A stretch of DNA of 64,000 bases from positions 1,377,160 through 1,441,159 of the forward strand of contig NC_015680.1 of the NCBI RefSeq assembly GCF_000215995.1, given 5' to 3'. Every line of letters starts with the position of its first letter. Position 1 is the first letter of the stretch. Of this stretch, positions 63,105-64,000 are shown one piece after another. The stretch comes from Pyrococcus yayanosii CH1. Lineage in GTDB: Archaea; Methanobacteriota_B; Thermococci; Thermococcales; Thermococcaceae. The position numbers and the translations under genes are program-made. The notes beneath the pieces are model-generated. The model searched no databases, was not told where the DNA came from, and was given only the letters and a program-made list of their open reading frames with translations.

Positions 63105-63784
63105 ATGAAGAGAAAATTATTCGTGTCTTAATACTATCCATTTCGAGCTTTGTTTTTGCTTATGCCTCAGGAGCTCCTGGAGAATATGAACTTTTAAAAG
63201 CAATTAAAACCCTTGAAGAATATAAATATATTCAGATTGTGGAGTTTGACAACTATCTAGTTACCTCGGACGAAGGGAAAACGTGAAGGAGATATTTTTG
63301 TATCACGGAAAGCTAATCGAAAGGGGCTACGTCAACTCAAGGGAAGGAATATTGGAGCAATCTCAGGAGTTTTACATCAATGGTTCGCTGGTAAGCAGGG
63401 GATACATCAAAATTGTTAACGGAAAGGTAGTCATGGGCCATCTTGAGCAACATGGTAATAGAATTGAGTAAACTAAGGAAAATTCCATTAAGTTAACGGG
63501 TCACACCCTTGATTTTGTGGCATCTAAGCTTGTGAAGCTCGAGCCTCTTAAGGTTGTGAAGATGGCAAGGTACATTAAACTAAAGACACCTTTAATTGAC
63601 AGGTTCCTTATGAAGCTCGGACTCAAAGCAGAAAGCTATGAATATGATAATAGTTATGCCCTCTGGCCAGAAGTGGATAGTGAAAACCAACGAAAAAGGT
63701 GTTCCAATGAGCTTAGAAAACATTCCAGGCAATGATAAAGAACCAAAGGTGAGAATATTAATTGAGCCTATTTCTTCCCAATGA
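63105..63784 (+). pseudogene. Decayed gene for a secreted protein of unknown function
   Basis: GGGAGGTGGGT and ATG 63105 begin MKRKLF, then the frame breaks; the next frame gives a signal peptide LILSISSFVFAYA, then GEYELLKAIKTLEEY and ends at a TGA near 63287. A further shift gives KEIFLYHGKLIERGY and ends at TAA 63469-63471. The same frame resumes after the stop (GHTLDFVASKLVKLEPL). A last shift near 63670 gives KWIVKTNEKGVPMSLEN and ends at TGA 63782-63784. Three shifts and one stop make it a clear pseudogene. Its end overlaps the convergent rfcL stop. Confidence 0.72.
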
Positions 63785-64000
63785 AGTCGAAGAGGGTAAC
63801 CTGCCTTCCTTTCTTCTCCTTGGGCTTCTCTTTCTCTTCCCTCCTCTTCTCCTCAGGCTTCTTCTCCTTTTCCTCCCCTTCTTCGGCCTCTTCTTCCACT
63901 TCGACTTCTTCCTCTTCTATCTCTTCTATTTCCCCTTCAGGAATTTCCCTTTCTTCCTCCTTGGGTCTCATCTCCTTAAGTTTCCTTCTAAGGGCAAGGG
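63768..64000 (-). CDS. rfcL: C-terminal end of probable replication factor C large subunit (partial)
   Basis: The last 76 or so codons of a gene entering from the right edge; the frame stays open past Met 63971 to the window end (LALRRKLKE before it). The tail is an acidic run ([15 protein letters not shown]), then a Lys-rich run, then [11 protein letters not shown], a PCNA-interacting motif. This acidic-basic-PIP layout is that of archaeal RFC large subunit, the clamp loader, and rfc genes lie near the origin in some Pyrococcus. Identification rests on the tail and context only. Confidence 0.7.
   Translation of the reverse strand, partial: LALRRKLKEMRPKEEEREIPEGEIEEIEEEEVEVEEEAEEGEEKEKKPEEKRREEKEKPKEKKGRQVTLFDFIGKK

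Overview
The window is chromosomal DNA of a hyperthermophilic archaeon of the order Thermococcales. It carries a complete A-type ATP synthase operon, the cupin-type phosphoglucose isomerase, a CGP-CTERM surface protein, PolD (DP1/DP2), RadB, NucS and an Orc1/Cdc6 origin. Gene content and order resemble Pyrococcus. The sequence looks clearly richer in GC than P. furiosus, so a P. yayanosii-like species or a close Thermococcus are the candidates; this is inference. Promoters are archaeal (TATA about 26 nt before leaderless starts, or short leaders with GGTGA/GGAGG sites). I saw no tRNA, rRNA, CRISPR array or intact transposon.

Layout. 1-800: end of a membrane protein (probably SecD) and a TrkA-type protein. 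0.87-9.6 kb: atpHIKECFABD. 9.6-12.4 kb: a flavodiiron-like protein without flavodoxin, a soluble chemoreceptor signalling protein and AlaX-L. 12.3-16.8 kb: a PP-loop ATPase, DUF116, a radical SAM enzyme, and pyrC-pyrK. 17.1-24.8 kb: a dpp/opp-type ABC transporter and a small membrane protein, then phosphoglucose isomerase (24.8-25.4 kb). 25.5-40.6 kb: a purine biosynthesis island (purS, purQ, purL, purM, purT, purE, purD, purP) interrupted by two decayed genes, class II ribonucleotide reductase, a HAD phosphatase with a ferritin-like protein, and two RecA-fold-like proteins. 40.6-48.4 kb: ArcS, a coiled-coil protein, an ECF module, a C/D box sRNA, DUF63, NucS, DUF473 and PbaB. 48.4-58.3 kb: methylthioadenosine phosphorylase, oriC, orc1/cdc6, DP1, DP2, a UPF0173 hydrolase and radB. 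58.3-62.6 kb: FAU-1, a coiled-coil/wHTH protein, a Trm5-like methyltransferase and MoaA. The right edge has a decayed secreted-protein gene and the 3' end of what is probably RFC large subunit.

How the genes work together. The purine genes are scattered over five promoters, but all carry the same upstream element (CATWTTTMTGTCA) set a nearly fixed distance before the TATA box, with a palindromic version between divergent purM and purT. This looks like one regulon. The replication island joins origin, initiator, replicative polymerase and recombinase, plus three proteins with PCNA-binding tails. Origin recognition boxes are not confined to the intergenic origin: one forms the ribosome-binding site of orc1/cdc6, one lies before the MTAP promoter, and two lie inside the low-complexity linker of the DP1 gene.

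The most interesting observations are the shared pur element, ORBs inside coding and translation signals, the C/D sRNA whose C box contains the stop codon of the DUF63 gene, and the flavodiiron-like/soluble receptor pair, which may be an archaeal oxygen or iron sensing module.
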